The translations under genes and the position numbers were made by a program. Positions 17,218 through 26,894 of a stretch of DNA of 64,000 bases are shown piece by piece. The stretch covers positions 1,588,501 through 1,652,500 of the forward strand of contig NZ_JAHBAG010000001.1 of NCBI RefSeq assembly GCF_020510445.1. Reading direction: 5' to 3'. This DNA is from Hydrogenophaga taeniospiralis (lineage in GTDB: Bacteria; Pseudomonadota; Gammaproteobacteria; Burkholderiales; Burkholderiaceae_C). Under the pieces are notes generated by a model. That model worked only from the letters and a program-made list of their open reading frames with translations, ran no database searches and was not told where the DNA came from. The first letter of the stretch is position 1. The number at the start of each line of letters is the position of its first letter.

Positions 17218-18032
17218 GCGCGTTCCTCCGCAGCGCCGCGGCGCAGGAACTGCTGAACGCCTTCCGGGCCTTCGCGCATGAGATCGCGCGGCGGCCCCAG
17301 CGCGGTCATGGTGCGCGTCTGGGCGTCGAGAAACAACAGGCGGTCGGCCAGGGCAAAGATGCTGTCCAGCTCATGGCTGACCATCACGACCGTGGTGCCC
17401 AGGTCGTCGCGCAGGTGCCGGATGAGTTCGTCCAGGTTTGCCGAGGTCAGCGGGTCCAGGCCCGCGGAGGGTTCGTCCAGAAACAGCAAGGGCGGGTTCA
17501 GGGCCAGCGCCCGCGCGATGGCGGCGCGCTTCTTCATGCCGCCGCTGAGCGCGGCGGGCTCCACGTCGAAGCTGCCGGCCAGCCCCACGAGCGCCAGCTT
17601 GAAGCGCGCTTCCTGTTCGCATTCGGCCGCGCCCATGTCGGTGAACACCTGCATCGGCAACATCACGTTTTCGCCCACGGTCATGCTGCTCCACAAGGCG
17701 CCGGCCTGGAAGGTGACGCCGAACGCCTGCATCAGCGTGCGCTGGGTCGCGGTGTCCGCCGCGTACAGGTCGCGCTCGCCGTAGAGCACCTGGCCCGCCG
17801 CCGGCACCTGCAGGCCGATGAGGTGGCGCATCAGCGTGCTCTTGCCGCAGCCACTGCCGCCGGCGATGGCCAGCACCTCGCCGGGCAGCACGTCGAACGT
17901 GAGGTCGTGCTGAACCACGTTGTCGCCGAAGGCCATGGTGAGTTCGCGCGCCCGCACCAGAGGGGCCTGCGCGCCGGCCTGGGCGGCGCGGGCTGGTTCT
18001 GTTGCGGAAGGCGGGTGGGCGAATTCGGTCAT
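17214..18032 (-). CDS. ABC transporter ATP-binding protein (MlaF-like)
   Basis: This ATPase powers the Mla/MCE lipid transporter encoded around it. The 272-residue protein has Walker A GGSGCGKST, the signature LSGGMKKRAAIARAL with the MKKR variant typical of MlaF, Walker B LLFLDEPSAGLD and the switch His in VMVSHELDS. An N-terminal Ala/Pro-rich stretch of about 25 residues precedes the fold. A much longer in-frame extension upstream overlaps the permease gene in another frame and is discarded. The ATG shares one base with the permease stop codon. Confidence 0.93.
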   Translation of the reverse strand: MTEFAHPPSATEPARAAQAGAQAPLVRARELTMAFGDNVVQHDLTFDVLPGEVLAIAGGSGCGKSTLMRHLIGLQVPAAGQVLYGERDLYAADTATQRTLMQAFGVTFQAGALWSSMTVGENVMLPMQVFTDMGAAECEQEARFKLALVGLAGSFDVEPAALSGGMKKRAAIARALALNPPLLFLDEPSAGLDPLTSANLDELIRHLRDDLGTTVVMVSHELDSIFALADRLLFLDAQTRTMTALGPPRDLMREGPEGVQQFLRRGAAEERA

Positions 18033-19201
18033 CAGACATCCAGACGTTGAAACACCACGGTGAGCACGGAGGCCGCCACGACGATCCAGACGATCGCTTG
18101 TACCACCGACGCGGTGGTGGCGTCGCCCACGGCCTGCGCGCTGCGCCCGGCCGCCATGCCCTGGCGGCAGCCGGCCAGCGCCACCAGCGCGGCGTACACC
18201 GTGCCCTTGATCAGCCCCACCAGCACGTGGGGCAGCGTCAGCGACTCCACGCTGGCATACACGTATTCCAACGGCGTGACGCCATAGATGACCACGGCCA
18301 CCAGCCAGCCCACCGCCATGCCCACCACGGCACCAAAGGCCGTGAGCATGGGGCCCACGATGAGCAGCGCCAGCACACGCGGCAACACCAGAAAGTCGAA
18401 CGGGTTCACACCCAGGGTGGTCAGCGCGTCGATCTCTTCGTTGGCGCGCATGCTGCCGATCTGCGCCGCGAAAGCCGCACCCACGCGACCGGCCAGCACG
18501 ATGCCCACCAGCAGGGCCGCCACCTCGCGCACCACGCCCACCGTGACCAGGTCGGCAATGTAGGTCTGGGCGCCGAAGCGTTGCAGCTGCGCGGCGCCCA
18601 TGTAGGCCACGATCAGGCCCACGAGAAAACTCACCAGCGCCACGATGGGCAGGCTGCGCGGCCCGGTCTGTTCGATCTGCCACATCAGGTCCGACGCGCG
18701 CATGTCGCTGGCCCCGCGCAGCCAGCGGCCCAGCGAGAACAGCACCTCGCCCACGAAGGTGAGCGACTGACGGCGCGTGTCCCAGGAGCCCATGGCGCGC
18801 GCACCCACACGGGTCACGAGCCCGGGCGGCGGGTTGTCGTCCGCGGCCTCTTGCGCCGGTGGCGCGGCATTCAGGGCCAGCGCCAGGATCTCCTGCAGGC
18901 CCTGGGGCAGGCCCTGCAGATCCACCGACACCTCGCGGCGCACCAGGGGCTCCAGCTGCTGCCACAAGCGCCCGGCGAGCACGGCGTCCCACGAGTGCAG
19001 CGCCGGGGCCGTCACCGCCACCGGGCCCGCGAGGTCTGGAGCGGGCAGGTCGGGCAAGGCACCGCGGTGCCCGCGCCATTCACCGCTGAGCTCCAGCACC
19101 CACGCCTCGCCCTTCGAGAGCCAGCGTGCCCCGGGAGGCTGCGTCTCGTCGTTCACCGCCATCGTGTCCGACGAGGCGTTTCCACTGGGGGCATGGCGCA
19201 T
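18032..19201 (-). CDS. MlaE-family lipid ABC transporter permease with N-terminal STAS-like domain
   Basis: This inner-membrane permease of the Mla/MCE lipid transporter has 389 residues. The first 120 or so form a STAS-like cytoplasmic domain (LELSGEWRGHRGALPDL). The MlaE domain follows with several membrane helices and the conserved GRVGAAFAAQIGSMRANEEIDAL-type segment (shortened here to its core). The STAS fusion places it in the long PqiA-independent MlaE type found in Proteobacteria. It is the first gene of the operon permease-ATPase-MCE-lipoprotein. An internal ATG at 19162 is an alternative start. Confidence 0.92.
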   Translation of the reverse strand: MRHAPSGNASSDTMAVNDETQPPGARWLSKGEAWVLELSGEWRGHRGALPDLPAPDLAGPVAVTAPALHSWDAVLAGRLWQQLEPLVRREVSVDLQGLPQGLQEILALALNAAPPAQEAADDNPPPGLVTRVGARAMGSWDTRRQSLTFVGEVLFSLGRWLRGASDMRASDLMWQIEQTGPRSLPIVALVSFLVGLIVAYMGAAQLQRFGAQTYIADLVTVGVVREVAALLVGIVLAGRVGAAFAAQIGSMRANEEIDALTTLGVNPFDFLVLPRVLALLIVGPMLTAFGAVVGMAVGWLVAVVIYGVTPLEYVYASVESLTLPHVLVGLIKGTVYAALVALAGCRQGMAAGRSAQAVGDATTASVVQAIVWIVVAASVLTVVFQRLDV

Positions 19202-19272
19202 GAAAAAAACCGCCTCTTTGTTGGAGTTTCGAGTTCGCCCGACCGCGCCGTCTGTGCGTTGGCGAACGAAGG

Positions 19273-21507
19273 ATGACAGGCCCGGCTCCTATGATCAAGT
19301 CGCAACCATCCCGTCGGAACCCCGCGCCGTTGGCGCGGTTCCAAACGCATGTGAACACATCACCTCACGCTCCCCCTGCGCCGCCCCCGGCTCCCGAGCG
19401 GAACCGGGCGGTCTGGGCCCGTCGGCCCGCCCTGTGGGCTTCGGCGGGTGTGGCCGGCCTGCTGGTGGCCCTGGTCGTGGTGGGCGAGGTGGCCGGCTGG
19501 CCGTTCTTGCGGCAGCCGCTGGAGCGCGCCATGGCGCGCGGGGCCAACGTGCCCGTGCAGTTGCAGGGCGCGGTGAAACTGCACCTCATCTGGCGGCCGC
19601 GGCTGGAAGTCGAACACCTGCACATCGCCTCCGATCCCCGCTTCAAGGCCCCGCACCTGCTGGACGCGCAACGCGTCACCCTGGCCTGGCGCTGGGGCGA
19701 TGTGTGGCGCTGGCGGCGGGGCGACACCCTGCACCTGCAAGCCCTGCGCGCGGACGTGCTCGACGCGCATCTGGTGCGCAGCGCCGACGGCGCGGCCAAC
19801 TGGCGGTTGGGTGCCAAAGAAGCACCGCCGGAAAAAGCCGACGCTTCGGCCGAGGCGGCGTTGCCGAGTTTCGGAAACCTGACCGTGGGCCAGGGCCAGA
19901 TCGCCTGGGTCGATGCCCTGCAGGACGCGGACGTGGCCGTGCGGGTGCGGGGCAGCGAAGGCAGCGCCGCGAGCGGCCCCGGCACGGGCTACACAGCCTC
20001 ACTCACCGGGCGCTACCGCGCCTTGCCGCTCAAGCTGGACGTGCGCGCTGGCAGCACGCTGCCCCTGCTGCAGGACCCAGACAGCGCTGCCAGCGCCCCC
20101 TGGGTGCCGGTCATGATCAAGGGCACGGTCGCGTCCACCCGCGTGCTGTTCGACGGCCAGGCCGCTTCGCTGCTGGGCACGCCGCGCATGCAGGGCAGGG
20201 TGGAAGTGGCCGGCCCCTCGCTGGCGGACGTGGCCAAACCCCTGGGGCTGACCCTGCCGCGAACACCGGCCTTCGATCTGCGCGGCGAACTGCAGCAGGA
20301 CGCCGGCGTCTGGCGGCTGAAGACGACGCGCGCCCACATCGGCAGCAGCCGCCTCCAGGGCGATCTGCAATACCAACAGCGCACCCAGCCGCCGCGCCTT
20401 ACCGGCACGCTCACCGGCCCCAAGCTCGCCCTGGCCGATCTGGGACCGGCCATCGGCGGTGGCGGCAAGGCGGCGCCTGCCGGCACGCCAACAGGCCGCG
20501 CCTTGCCGCAACGCCGCTTCGACCTGCCCTCGCTCAAAGCCATGGACGCCGATGTGCAAGTGGCGATCCAGGAGCTGGACTTCGGCACCCAGGCCATGGC
20601 GCCCCTGCGGCAGCTCAAAACCCGCGTGCTCCTGGACGATGGCGTGTTGCGGCTGGAGGACTTGCAGGCCGCGGTGTCGGGCGGACAGGTCAAGGGCATG
20701 ACGGCGCTGGACAGCAACGCCAACCCCGCGAAATGGGAGGCCCGCCTGGCGTTCGAAGGCATCGACATGGCGGGCTGGATCCGGGGGCTGCGCGCCGATT
20801 CGGCCGAAGGCAAAGCCCCGCCCGCCACCGCAACGGCCGCGCTCAAGCGCGAGCGTCAAGCGGCCCGCCAGGGCGGAGAGCAGCCGGTGCAGGCCTACCT
20901 CACGGGCGAGCTCTTTGGCAACCTGCACCTGCGGGGAGCCGGCAACTCGACGGCGGACATCCTGGGCTCGGCCGACGGCCCGCTTAAGCTCGCGCTGCGC
21001 GAAGGCACCCTGTCGCACCTGATCACCGAAGCCATGGGCCTCGACCTCGCCCAGGCCCTGCAAGTGGTGATCACCGGGGACCGGCCGCTGCCCCTGCGCT
21101 GCGCCCGGTTCGATCTGGTGGCGCGCAACGGCGTCGTCCGGCCCACCCTGGCCGTGATGGACAACCGGGACAGCACGGTGTGGATCACCGGCCAGGTCAG
21201 CCTTCGCGACGAATCGCTGGACTTGCACGTGGTCACGCGGCCCAAGGACTGGTCTTTGCTGTCGCTGAGAACGCCCGTCACCGTGACCGGCACGCTGGCC
21301 GACCCGGTCGTGGGCATCGAGCCCAAACGGCTCGCCGGGCGCGTGCTCGGTGCGCTGGCCCTGGGGGCGGCGGCAGGCCCCGCGGCGGCCATCCTGCCGC
21401 TGCTCGAAACCGGCAGCGCCCGCGCCAAGGACCCGTGCAACCCGCCCGCCGCGGCGGGCGCGCCCCGTTCGCCTTCGACCCCGGCCCCGGCCCAAAAGCC
21501 GCGTTGA
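19273..21507 (+). CDS. AsmA family protein
   Basis: This is an envelope protein of up to 744 residues, of the AsmA/TamB-like superfamily implicated in lipid movement between membranes. A cytoplasmic Pro/Arg-rich N-terminus leads to one transmembrane helix (about residues 52-70). An AsmA N-domain (VQLQGAVKLHLIWRPRLEVEHL) and a long beta-rich periplasmic region follow, with the C-terminal AsmA_2-like domain near TEAMGLDLAQALQVV. The true start may be GTG 19351, which would shorten the N-terminus by 26 residues. It is divergent from the Mla operon 71 bases away, which suits a shared lipid-transport theme. Confidence 0.9.
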   Translation: MTGPAPMIKSQPSRRNPAPLARFQTHVNTSPHAPPAPPPAPERNRAVWARRPALWASAGVAGLLVALVVVGEVAGWPFLRQPLERAMARGANVPVQLQGAVKLHLIWRPRLEVEHLHIASDPRFKAPHLLDAQRVTLAWRWGDVWRWRRGDTLHLQALRADVLDAHLVRSADGAANWRLGAKEAPPEKADASAEAALPSFGNLTVGQGQIAWVDALQDADVAVRVRGSEGSAASGPGTGYTASLTGRYRALPLKLDVRAGSTLPLLQDPDSAASAPWVPVMIKGTVASTRVLFDGQAASLLGTPRMQGRVEVAGPSLADVAKPLGLTLPRTPAFDLRGELQQDAGVWRLKTTRAHIGSSRLQGDLQYQQRTQPPRLTGTLTGPKLALADLGPAIGGGGKAAPAGTPTGRALPQRRFDLPSLKAMDADVQVAIQELDFGTQAMAPLRQLKTRVLLDDGVLRLEDLQAAVSGGQVKGMTALDSNANPAKWEARLAFEGIDMAGWIRGLRADSAEGKAPPATATAALKRERQAARQGGEQPVQAYLTGELFGNLHLRGAGNSTADILGSADGPLKLALREGTLSHLITEAMGLDLAQALQVVITGDRPLPLRCARFDLVARNGVVRPTLAVMDNRDSTVWITGQVSLRDESLDLHVVTRPKDWSLLSLRTPVTVTGTLADPVVGIEPKRLAGRVLGALALGAAAGPAAAILPLLETGSARAKDPCNPPAAAGAPRSPSTPAPAQKPR

Positions 21508-21521
21508 TCGGGCGCCGCGTT

Positions 21522-21575
21522 CGCGCCCGGTTTCACTGGCGCTGAAACATCACCAGCGCGTCGGTGTCGCCGGTG
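21522..21575 (-). pseudogene. Fragment of an acetyltransferase gene 3' end (duplicate of 26409-26450)
   Basis: The 30 bases at 21538-21567 are identical to 26414-26443, the last codons of the GNAT gene downstream of cysA, and the flanks are similar (CGCGCCCGGTTTCACTGGCG against CGTGCCCGGTTTTACAGGCG). Read on the minus strand it gives TDALVMFQRQ and a stop, against TDALVMFQRL and a stop in the intact gene. The rest of the copy is absent. The two copies bracket the sulfate operon in direct orientation. Confidence 0.75.
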
Positions 21576-21594
21576 GGCCAGACACTTCTACTTA

Positions 21595-21615
21595 GTTGTT
21601 TTCGTTATAAACAAC
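21595..21615. promoter_or_regulatory. Palindrome in the sulfate operon promoter region
   Basis: Arms GTTGTTT (21595-21601) and AAACAAC (21609-21615) are separated by seven bases in an AT-rich stretch, about 79 bases before the binding-protein ATG. LysR-type regulators such as CysB control sulfate uptake in related bacteria, so this is a candidate site. That assignment is an inference from position. Confidence 0.4.
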
Positions 21616-21693
21616 TGAGAACGTATTCGTTCCAGTTTCGTTGCTGGCGTTTCATGATCCGCTCCGTTGTCAACAGATCCCCGGAGAAAACCC

Positions 21694-22710
21694 ATGAAAA
21701 CCCGCCGCAACTTCACCACGGCCTTGATCACCGCTACCCTGGCCGTCGCCGCCTGGCCCGCGCTCGCGCAGCCAGCCCCCATCACCCTGCTCAACGTGTC
21801 CTACGACCCGACGCGCGAGCTCTACGGGGAATACAACGCCGCGTTCACCAAACACTGGAAGGCCAAGACGGGCCAGGACGTGACCATCAAGCAGAGCCAC
21901 GGTGGCTCCGGCAAACAGGCCCGTTCCATCATCGACGGCCTGGACGCCGACGTGGCCACCCTGGCCCTGGCCGGCGACACCGACGCGCTGCACAGCAACG
22001 GCGGCTGGATCCCCAAGGACTGGCAGAAACGCCTGCCGCTCAACAGCTCGCCCTACACCTCCACCATCGTGTTGGTGACCCGCGCGGGCAACCCGAAAAA
22101 CATCAAGGACTGGGACGATCTGATCCGTCCGGACGTGAAGGTCATCACCCCCAACCCCAAGACCTCGGGCGGCGCGCGCTGGAACTACCTGGCCGCCTGG
22201 GAATTCGCCAAGCGCAAGTACGGCAGCGAGGCCAAGGCCCAGGAGTTCGTGGCCAAGCTCTACGCCAACGTGCCCGTGCTCGACTCGGGCGCGCGCGGCT
22301 CGTCCATCACCTTCGCCCAGCGCGCCCAGGGCGACGTGTTCATCTCCTGGGAAAACGAGGCCTACCTGCTGGAGAAAGAGTTCGGCAACAAGGTGGACTT
22401 CGTCTACCCCTCGCTGTCCGTTCTGGCCGAGCCGGCCGTGACCGTGGTCGACAAGAACGTGGACAAGAAGGGCACACGCGCCGTGGCCGAGGCCTATCTG
22501 CAGTTCCTCTACACCGAAGAGGCGCAGGACATCATCGGCAAGCACTTCTACCGCCCGACCTCGGCCAAGGCCCAGGCGAAGTACGCCAAGCAGCTGCCCA
22601 CGCTCAAGCTGTTCAAGATCGAAGAGGCGTTCGGCGGCTGGGAGCAGGCGGCCAAGGTGCATTTCGTCGATGGCGGTACGTTCGACCAGATCTACTCACG
22701 CGCCAAATGA
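21694..22710 (+). CDS. Sulfate ABC transporter substrate-binding protein
   Basis: This periplasmic protein captures sulfate (or thiosulfate) for the CysTWA transporter. It has 338 residues with a Sec signal peptide (about 1-25, ending ALAQ) and the family opening [13 protein letters not shown], then [12 protein letters not shown], which supplies ligand contacts. The length and motifs fit Sbp/CysP; I cannot tell which. ATG 21694 follows a CCGGAGA ribosome-binding site and begins a good signal peptide; earlier in-frame codons do not. Its stop overlaps the next start, so a hydrolase gene is inserted between it and the permeases. Confidence 0.94.
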   Translation: MKTRRNFTTALITATLAVAAWPALAQPAPITLLNVSYDPTRELYGEYNAAFTKHWKAKTGQDVTIKQSHGGSGKQARSIIDGLDADVATLALAGDTDALHSNGGWIPKDWQKRLPLNSSPYTSTIVLVTRAGNPKNIKDWDDLIRPDVKVITPNPKTSGGARWNYLAAWEFAKRKYGSEAKAQEFVAKLYANVPVLDSGARGSSITFAQRAQGDVFISWENEAYLLEKEFGNKVDFVYPSLSVLAEPAVTVVDKNVDKKGTRAVAEAYLQFLYTEEAQDIIGKHFYRPTSAKAQAKYAKQLPTLKLFKIEEAFGGWEQAAKVHFVDGGTFDQIYSRAK

Positions 22711-23270
22711 GGGCCGCCCGCATTCTCATCGTGCCGGGTTGGCGCAACTCCGAGCCCGCGCACTGGCAAAGCCTCTGGGCTGATCGACTGCCCAACGCCC
22801 GCCGGGTGGAGCAGGGCGACTGGCTGTTCCCACGCCGGCAGGACTGGGTGGGTCGGCTCGCCGATGACATCCTCGCTTGCCGGGGCGAACGGGTCGTGCT
22901 GGTGGCGCACAGCCTGGGCTGCATGGCGGTGGCCCATCTGCCGCCAGAGGCCGCGGCGCGCACGAGCGCTGCGCTGCTGGTGGCGCCGGCCGACCCCGAG
23001 CGGCGGGCCCAACTGACCGACTTTGCACCGGTGCCGTACCAGCGTCTGCCTTACCGCAGCATCCTGGTGGCCAGCAGCAACGACCCGTATTGCCCGGTGC
23101 GGCTGGCCGGCGCTTATGCCCGGGCCTGGGGCAGCGAGTTCGTGCGGCTGGAGAACGCGGGCCACATCAACGTCGCGTCCGGCTTCGGTGAATGGCCGCA
23201 GGGCCTGCAACTGCTGGCGCAGCTGGGCGTGGACGTGGACCCGGCCGAATGGTTGCGGCGCGCGGCATGA
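22707..23270 (+). CDS. RBBP9/YdeN-type serine hydrolase
   Basis: This small alpha/beta hydrolase of 187 residues has the family opening [19 protein letters not shown], nucleophile Ser in VAHSLGC, and the C-terminal catalytic His in ENAGHIN. The Asp is likely the one in [12 protein letters not shown]9/YdeN proteins hydrolyse small esters or peptides, and the natural substrate is usually unknown. The ATG overlaps the binding-protein stop by four bases (ATGA), so it is cotranslated within the sulfate operon. A link with sulfur metabolism is suggested only by this coupling. A type B repeat follows. Confidence 0.9.
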   Translation: MRAARILIVPGWRNSEPAHWQSLWADRLPNARRVEQGDWLFPRRQDWVGRLADDILACRGERVVLVAHSLGCMAVAHLPPEAAARTSAALLVAPADPERRAQLTDFAPVPYQRLPYRSILVASSNDPYCPVRLAGAYARAWGSEFVRLENAGHINVASGFGEWPQGLQLLAQLGVDVDPAEWLRRAA

Positions 23271-23281
23271 CATGACACCCC

Positions 23282-23360
23282 ACCCCCCGCGCCGCTTCGC
23301 GTCACCCCCCTCAAGGGGGGCGGCACTGGCGGCCCGGCAAAGCCGGTTCCGCGGTGCCCT
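23282..23360. repeat. Type B intergenic repeat, copy 5, within the sulfate operon
   Basis: It has the same elements as the copy at 12141: GCGCCGCTTCGCG, a CCCCCCTCAAGGGGGG hairpin, CCGGCAAAGCCGG and CCGCGGTG. It sits between the hydrolase and cysT genes and may attenuate or process the operon transcript. Confidence 0.8.
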
Positions 23361-23409
23361 TGGCTTGGGGCACGTCGCGCCGGGTTGGTTTCGCTTTATT
23401 GGATCTCCC

Positions 23410-24294
23410 ATGACTTCTGCTGTGCTGCCCCCAGGGGCAGCTTCTTCTTCCGCTTCGCCGCGCCGCACGCCGGTGCGCGTGCTGCCCGGCTTCAACCTCA
23501 CGCTGGGCTTCACGGTGTTTTACCTGTGCCTGATCGTGCTGATCCCGCTCTCGGCGCTGATCTTCAAGACCTTCACGCTGACCGGGCCGCAGTTCTGGGA
23601 GGCGGTCACCGGGCCGCGCGTGCTGGCCTCGTACCGGCTCACGTTCGGCGCGTCGTTCATCGCGGCGCTGGTCAACGTGGTGTTCGGCCTGCTGGTGGCC
23701 TGGGTGCTGGTGCGCTACAGCTTCCCCGGCAAGAAGATCGTGGACGCGCTGGTGGACCTGCCGTTCGCGCTGCCCACCGCCGTGGCCGGCATTTCGCTCA
23801 CCGCGCTGCTGGCCGGCAACGGCTGGATCGGCTCGCTGCTGGAGCCGCACGGCATCCAGCTCGCCTTCAACCCCAACGGCATCGTGATCGCGCTGATCTT
23901 CATCGGCCTGCCGTTTGTGGTGCGCACCGTGCAGCCGGTGCTGGAAGACGCCGAGAAGGAGCTGGAAGAGGCCGCCACCTGCCTGGGCGCCACGCGCTGG
24001 CAGACCTTCAGCCGCGTGATCTTCCCGAGCATCGCGCCCGCGTTGCTGACCGGTTTTGCCATGGCCTTCGCCCGCGCCGTGGGTGAATACGGCTCGGTCA
24101 TCTTCATCGCCGGCAACATGCCCATGGTGTCCGAGATCACGCCGCTGATCATCATCAGCAAGCTGGAGCAGTACGACTACGCCGGCGCCACCGCGGTGGC
24201 CACGGTGATGCTGGTGATCTCGTTTGTGCTCCTGCTCGTGATCAATGGATTACAGGGCTGGCAGCGCAAGCGCTCTGCGGGGAATTCGCAATGA
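23410..24294 (+). CDS. cysT: Sulfate ABC transporter permease CysT
   Basis: This is one of two inner-membrane permeases of the sulfate/thiosulfate importer. It has 294 residues; after a Ser/Pro-rich cytoplasmic N-terminus come six membrane helices and the cytoplasmic EAA loop ([15 protein letters not shown]) that contacts CysA. I chose ATG 23410 because the frame upstream runs through the type B repeat. The gene overlaps cysW by four bases. The order cysT-cysW-cysA is the standard one. Confidence 0.94.
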   Translation: MTSAVLPPGAASSSASPRRTPVRVLPGFNLTLGFTVFYLCLIVLIPLSALIFKTFTLTGPQFWEAVTGPRVLASYRLTFGASFIAALVNVVFGLLVAWVLVRYSFPGKKIVDALVDLPFALPTAVAGISLTALLAGNGWIGSLLEPHGIQLAFNPNGIVIALIFIGLPFVVRTVQPVLEDAEKELEEAATCLGATRWQTFSRVIFPSIAPALLTGFAMAFARAVGEYGSVIFIAGNMPMVSEITPLIIISKLEQYDYAGATAVATVMLVISFVLLLVINGLQGWQRKRSAGNSQ

Positions 24295-25304
24295 ACTCGC
24301 AGAACAACATCCGCACCTGCAAACGCGGCACCACCGAAGCGCCCTGGGTGCGCTACACGCTCACCGGCGTCGCGCTGGTCTTCATGTTCCTGTTTCTTGT
24401 GCTGCCGCTGGCGGCCGTGGCCACCGAGGCCCTGCGCAAGGGCTGGGGCGCCTACGCCGAAGCGCTCCGGGAGCCCGACGCCTGGTCCGCCATCCGCCTG
24501 ACCTTCATCACCGCCCTGGTGGCCGTGCCGCTGAACCTGGTGTTCGGCGTGGCGGCGGCCTGGTGCATCGCGAAGTACGAGTTCAAGGGCAAGTCCTTCC
24601 TGACCACGCTGATCGACCTGCCGTTCTCGGTGTCGCCCGTGGTGGCCGGTTTGATCTACGTGCTGGTGTTCGGCGCGCAGGGCTGGTTCGGTCCCTGGCT
24701 GGCCGAGCACGACATCAAGATCGTGTTCGCCGTGCCCGGCATCATCCTGGCCACCATCTTCGTCACCTTCCCCTTCATCGCGCGCGAGCTGATCCCGCTG
24801 ATGCAGGCGCAGGGCAACGACGAGGAGCAGGCGGCCCAGGTGCTCGGCGCCACCGGCTGGCAGACCTTCTGGTACGTGACTCTGCCCAACATCCGGTGGG
24901 GCCTGATCTACGGCGTGATCCTGTGCAACGCGCGGGCCATGGGCGAGTTCGGCGCGGTCTCGGTGGTGTCGGGCCACATCCGCGGCCAGACCAACACCAT
25001 GCCGCTGCACGTGGAGATCCTCTACAACGAATACCAGTCGGTGGCCGCGTTCGCCGTGGCCTCTCTGCTGGCCTTGCTGGCGCTGGTCACGCTGGCCATC
25101 AAGTCGGTGGCCGAGTGGCGCATGGAGCGCTCCCTCTTGCTCCCTATCCCGCTGGGAGAGGGCTGGGGTGAGGGCTCTCCCCCTGGCCATTTCCCTTCAC
25201 GCGAGCCCCTCACCCCCACCCTCTCCCCAGAGGGGCGAGGGGGTAAGAAGGCTCCATCCCTCTCCCCAAAGGGGCGAGGGAGTCAAACCCCGGCCATCTC
25301 ATGA
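24291..25304 (+). CDS. cysW: Sulfate ABC transporter permease CysW with repeat-encoded C-terminal tail
   Basis: This is the second permease of the sulfate importer. Residues 1 to about 280 are ordinary CysW with six membrane helices and the EAA loop [15 protein letters not shown]. From about residue 279 the frame runs into three type A palindromes and adds some 58 residues of low-complexity sequence ([20 protein letters not shown]), so the product is 337 residues instead of about 280. The stop still overlaps the cysA ATG by four bases, so coupling to CysA survives. The tail should lie in the cytoplasm and is unlikely to be conserved. Confidence 0.93.
   Translation: MNSQNNIRTCKRGTTEAPWVRYTLTGVALVFMFLFLVLPLAAVATEALRKGWGAYAEALREPDAWSAIRLTFITALVAVPLNLVFGVAAAWCIAKYEFKGKSFLTTLIDLPFSVSPVVAGLIYVLVFGAQGWFGPWLAEHDIKIVFAVPGIILATIFVTFPFIARELIPLMQAQGNDEEQAAQVLGATGWQTFWYVTLPNIRWGLIYGVILCNARAMGEFGAVSVVSGHIRGQTNTMPLHVEILYNEYQSVAAFAVASLLALLALVTLAIKSVAEWRMERSLLLPIPLGEGWGEGSPPGHFPSREPLTPTLSPEGRGGKKAPSLSPKGRGSQTPAIS
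25128..25288. repeat. Type A palindrome cluster forming the 3' end of cysW
   Basis: Three related units follow one another: TCCCTATCCCGCTGGGAGAGG, CCCTCTCCCCAGAGGGGCG and CCCTCTCCCCAAAGGGGCG (first written with 20 bases or fewer per arm: TCCC/GGGA cores). Outer flanks GGGGTGAGG and CCTCACCCC are inverted. All three are translated as the CysW tail. Confidence 0.75.
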
Positions 25305-26392
25305 GCATTGAAATCCGCAACGTCAACAAGCACTTCGGCAGCTTCCAAGCCCTGCGCGACGTCAACCTCGACATCGCCTCGGGCGAGCTGCTCGCGCTGC
25401 TCGGCCCCTCGGGCTGCGGCAAGACCACGCTGCTGCGCATCATCGCCGGGTTGGAAACGCCCGACACCGGCAGCATCCTGTTTGCAGGCGAAGACACCAC
25501 CGACGTGCACGTGCGCGAGCGCAACGTGGGCTTCGTGTTCCAGCACTACGCGTTGTTCCGCCACATGAGCGTGTTCGAGAACGTGGCCTTCGGCCTGCGC
25601 GTGAAGCCGCGCGGCGAGCGCCCGAGCGAGGCTCAGATCAAGGCGAAGGTGACCGACCTGCTCAAGCTGGTGCAGCTCGACTGGCTGGCCGACCGCTACC
25701 CCTCGCAGCTCTCGGGCGGCCAGCGCCAGCGCATCGCGCTCGCGCGCGCCCTCGCGGTCGAACCCCAGGTGCTGCTGCTCGACGAGCCCTTCGGCGCGCT
25801 CGATGCCAAGGTGCGCAAGGAACTGCGCCGCTGGTTGCGCCGCCTGCACGACGAACTGCACGTCACCAGCATCTTCGTCACCCACGACCAGGAAGAGGCG
25901 CTGGAGGTGGCCGACCGCGTGGTGCTGATGAACCGGGGCGTGGTGGAGCAGAGCGGTTCGCCGCAGGACGTGTGGGACCACCCGGCCAGCCCGTTCGTCT
26001 ACGGCTTCCTGGGCGACGTGAATCTGTTCCATGGCCGTGCGCACGAGGGCCTGTTGCACCTGGACGGTGTGGCGATCGACACGCCCGAACACGCCGGGGC
26101 ACAGAACGCGCAGGCCTTCGCCTACGTGCGCCCGCACGACCTGGACGTGCAGCGCCACACGCCGGGCGCCAGCGGCATCGTGGCCACGCTCAGCCGCGCC
26201 GTCGTGGTCGGCCCCATCGCGCGGCTGGAGCTGTTGCCGGTGGAGAGCAACCAGCCCGCCGGCCACGACCCGCTGATCGAGGCGCAGATTCCCGCGCAGC
26301 AGTTTCGCGAACTGGGCCTGCAGGAAGGCGAGACGCTGGTCGTGTCACCGCGCAAGGCGCGCGTGTTTTTGCAACCGCAGGTCGATCTTTGA
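25301..26392 (+). CDS. cysA: Sulfate/thiosulfate ABC transporter ATP-binding protein CysA
   Basis: This ATPase of the sulfate importer has 363 residues. The nucleotide-binding domain has Walker [10 protein letters not shown], the signature [15 protein letters not shown], Walker [12 protein letters not shown] and the switch His in [12 protein letters not shown]-terminal TOBE-like regulatory domain from about residue 240 contains VRPHDLDV. It is the last gene of the operon, and its start overlaps the cysW stop. The downstream region carries the intact acetyltransferase gene on the other strand. Confidence 0.95.
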   Translation: MSIEIRNVNKHFGSFQALRDVNLDIASGELLALLGPSGCGKTTLLRIIAGLETPDTGSILFAGEDTTDVHVRERNVGFVFQHYALFRHMSVFENVAFGLRVKPRGERPSEAQIKAKVTDLLKLVQLDWLADRYPSQLSGGQRQRIALARALAVEPQVLLLDEPFGALDAKVRKELRRWLRRLHDELHVTSIFVTHDQEEALEVADRVVLMNRGVVEQSGSPQDVWDHPASPFVYGFLGDVNLFHGRAHEGLLHLDGVAIDTPEHAGAQNAQAFAYVRPHDLDVQRHTPGASGIVATLSRAVVVGPIARLELLPVESNQPAGHDPLIEAQIPAQQFRELGLQEGETLVVSPRKARVFLQPQVDL

Positions 26393-26408
26393 CGGGCCGT
26401 GCCCGGTT

Positions 26409-26894
26409 TTACAGGCGCTGAAACATCACCAGCGCGTCGGTGTAGCCGTGCACGGGGTGCAGAAACGCGCCGGGCAGGCGGCCCACGGTCTCGAAGCCCA
26501 TGCCGGTCCACAGCTTCACGGCCCGGTGGTTGCTCGCGATCACGAAGTTGAACTGCATCGCCCGAAAACCCTGCGCCCGCGCCGTGTCCAGCGAGTGCGC
26601 GCACATGGCGCGCGCCACCCCTTGGCCCGTGGCATCGGACGCCGTCATGTAGCCGCAGTTCGCCACATGCGACCCGCCGCCCTGGCGGTTCGGGTGCAGC
26701 ACATAGGTGCCCAGCACCCGCTGCCCGTCGGCGGCCACAAAACACTGGAAACCCGGCGCCAGCCAAGCGGCCAGCGCGGCGGCCCGGGTGGTGTCGCGCG
26801 GGAAGTCGTAGGTTTCCCCCGCGCGGATGATCGGCTCCATGATCTGCCAGAGGTTGTCGTCGTCGGCAGGGGTGGCTGGGCGGATCGTCAGCAT
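26409..26894 (-). CDS. GNAT family N-acetyltransferase
   Basis: This is a 161-residue acetyl-CoA-dependent acetyltransferase. The GNAT core is seen as TIRPATPADDDNLW at the start, the central GTYVLHPNRQG strand, and the acetyl-CoA binding A-T-G-Q-G-V-A-R segment, with a C-terminal ALVMFQRL. The substrate is unknown. I chose ATG 26894, which opens directly on the TIRPAT motif; the longer frame to 26945 adds unrelated residues. The last codons are duplicated at 21538-21567 on the far side of the sulfate operon. Confidence 0.88.
   Translation of the reverse strand: MLTIRPATPADDDNLWQIMEPIIRAGETYDFPRDTTRAAALAAWLAPGFQCFVAADGQRVLGTYVLHPNRQGGGSHVANCGYMTASDATGQGVARAMCAHSLDTARAQGFRAMQFNFVIASNHRAVKLWTGMGFETVGRLPGAFLHPVHGYTDALVMFQRL

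Noticed and set aside
18033..19079. N-terminal extension of the MlaF-like ATPase frame
   Set aside because: It lies over the permease gene in another frame and has Arg/Gly/Ala-rich sequence with no fold.
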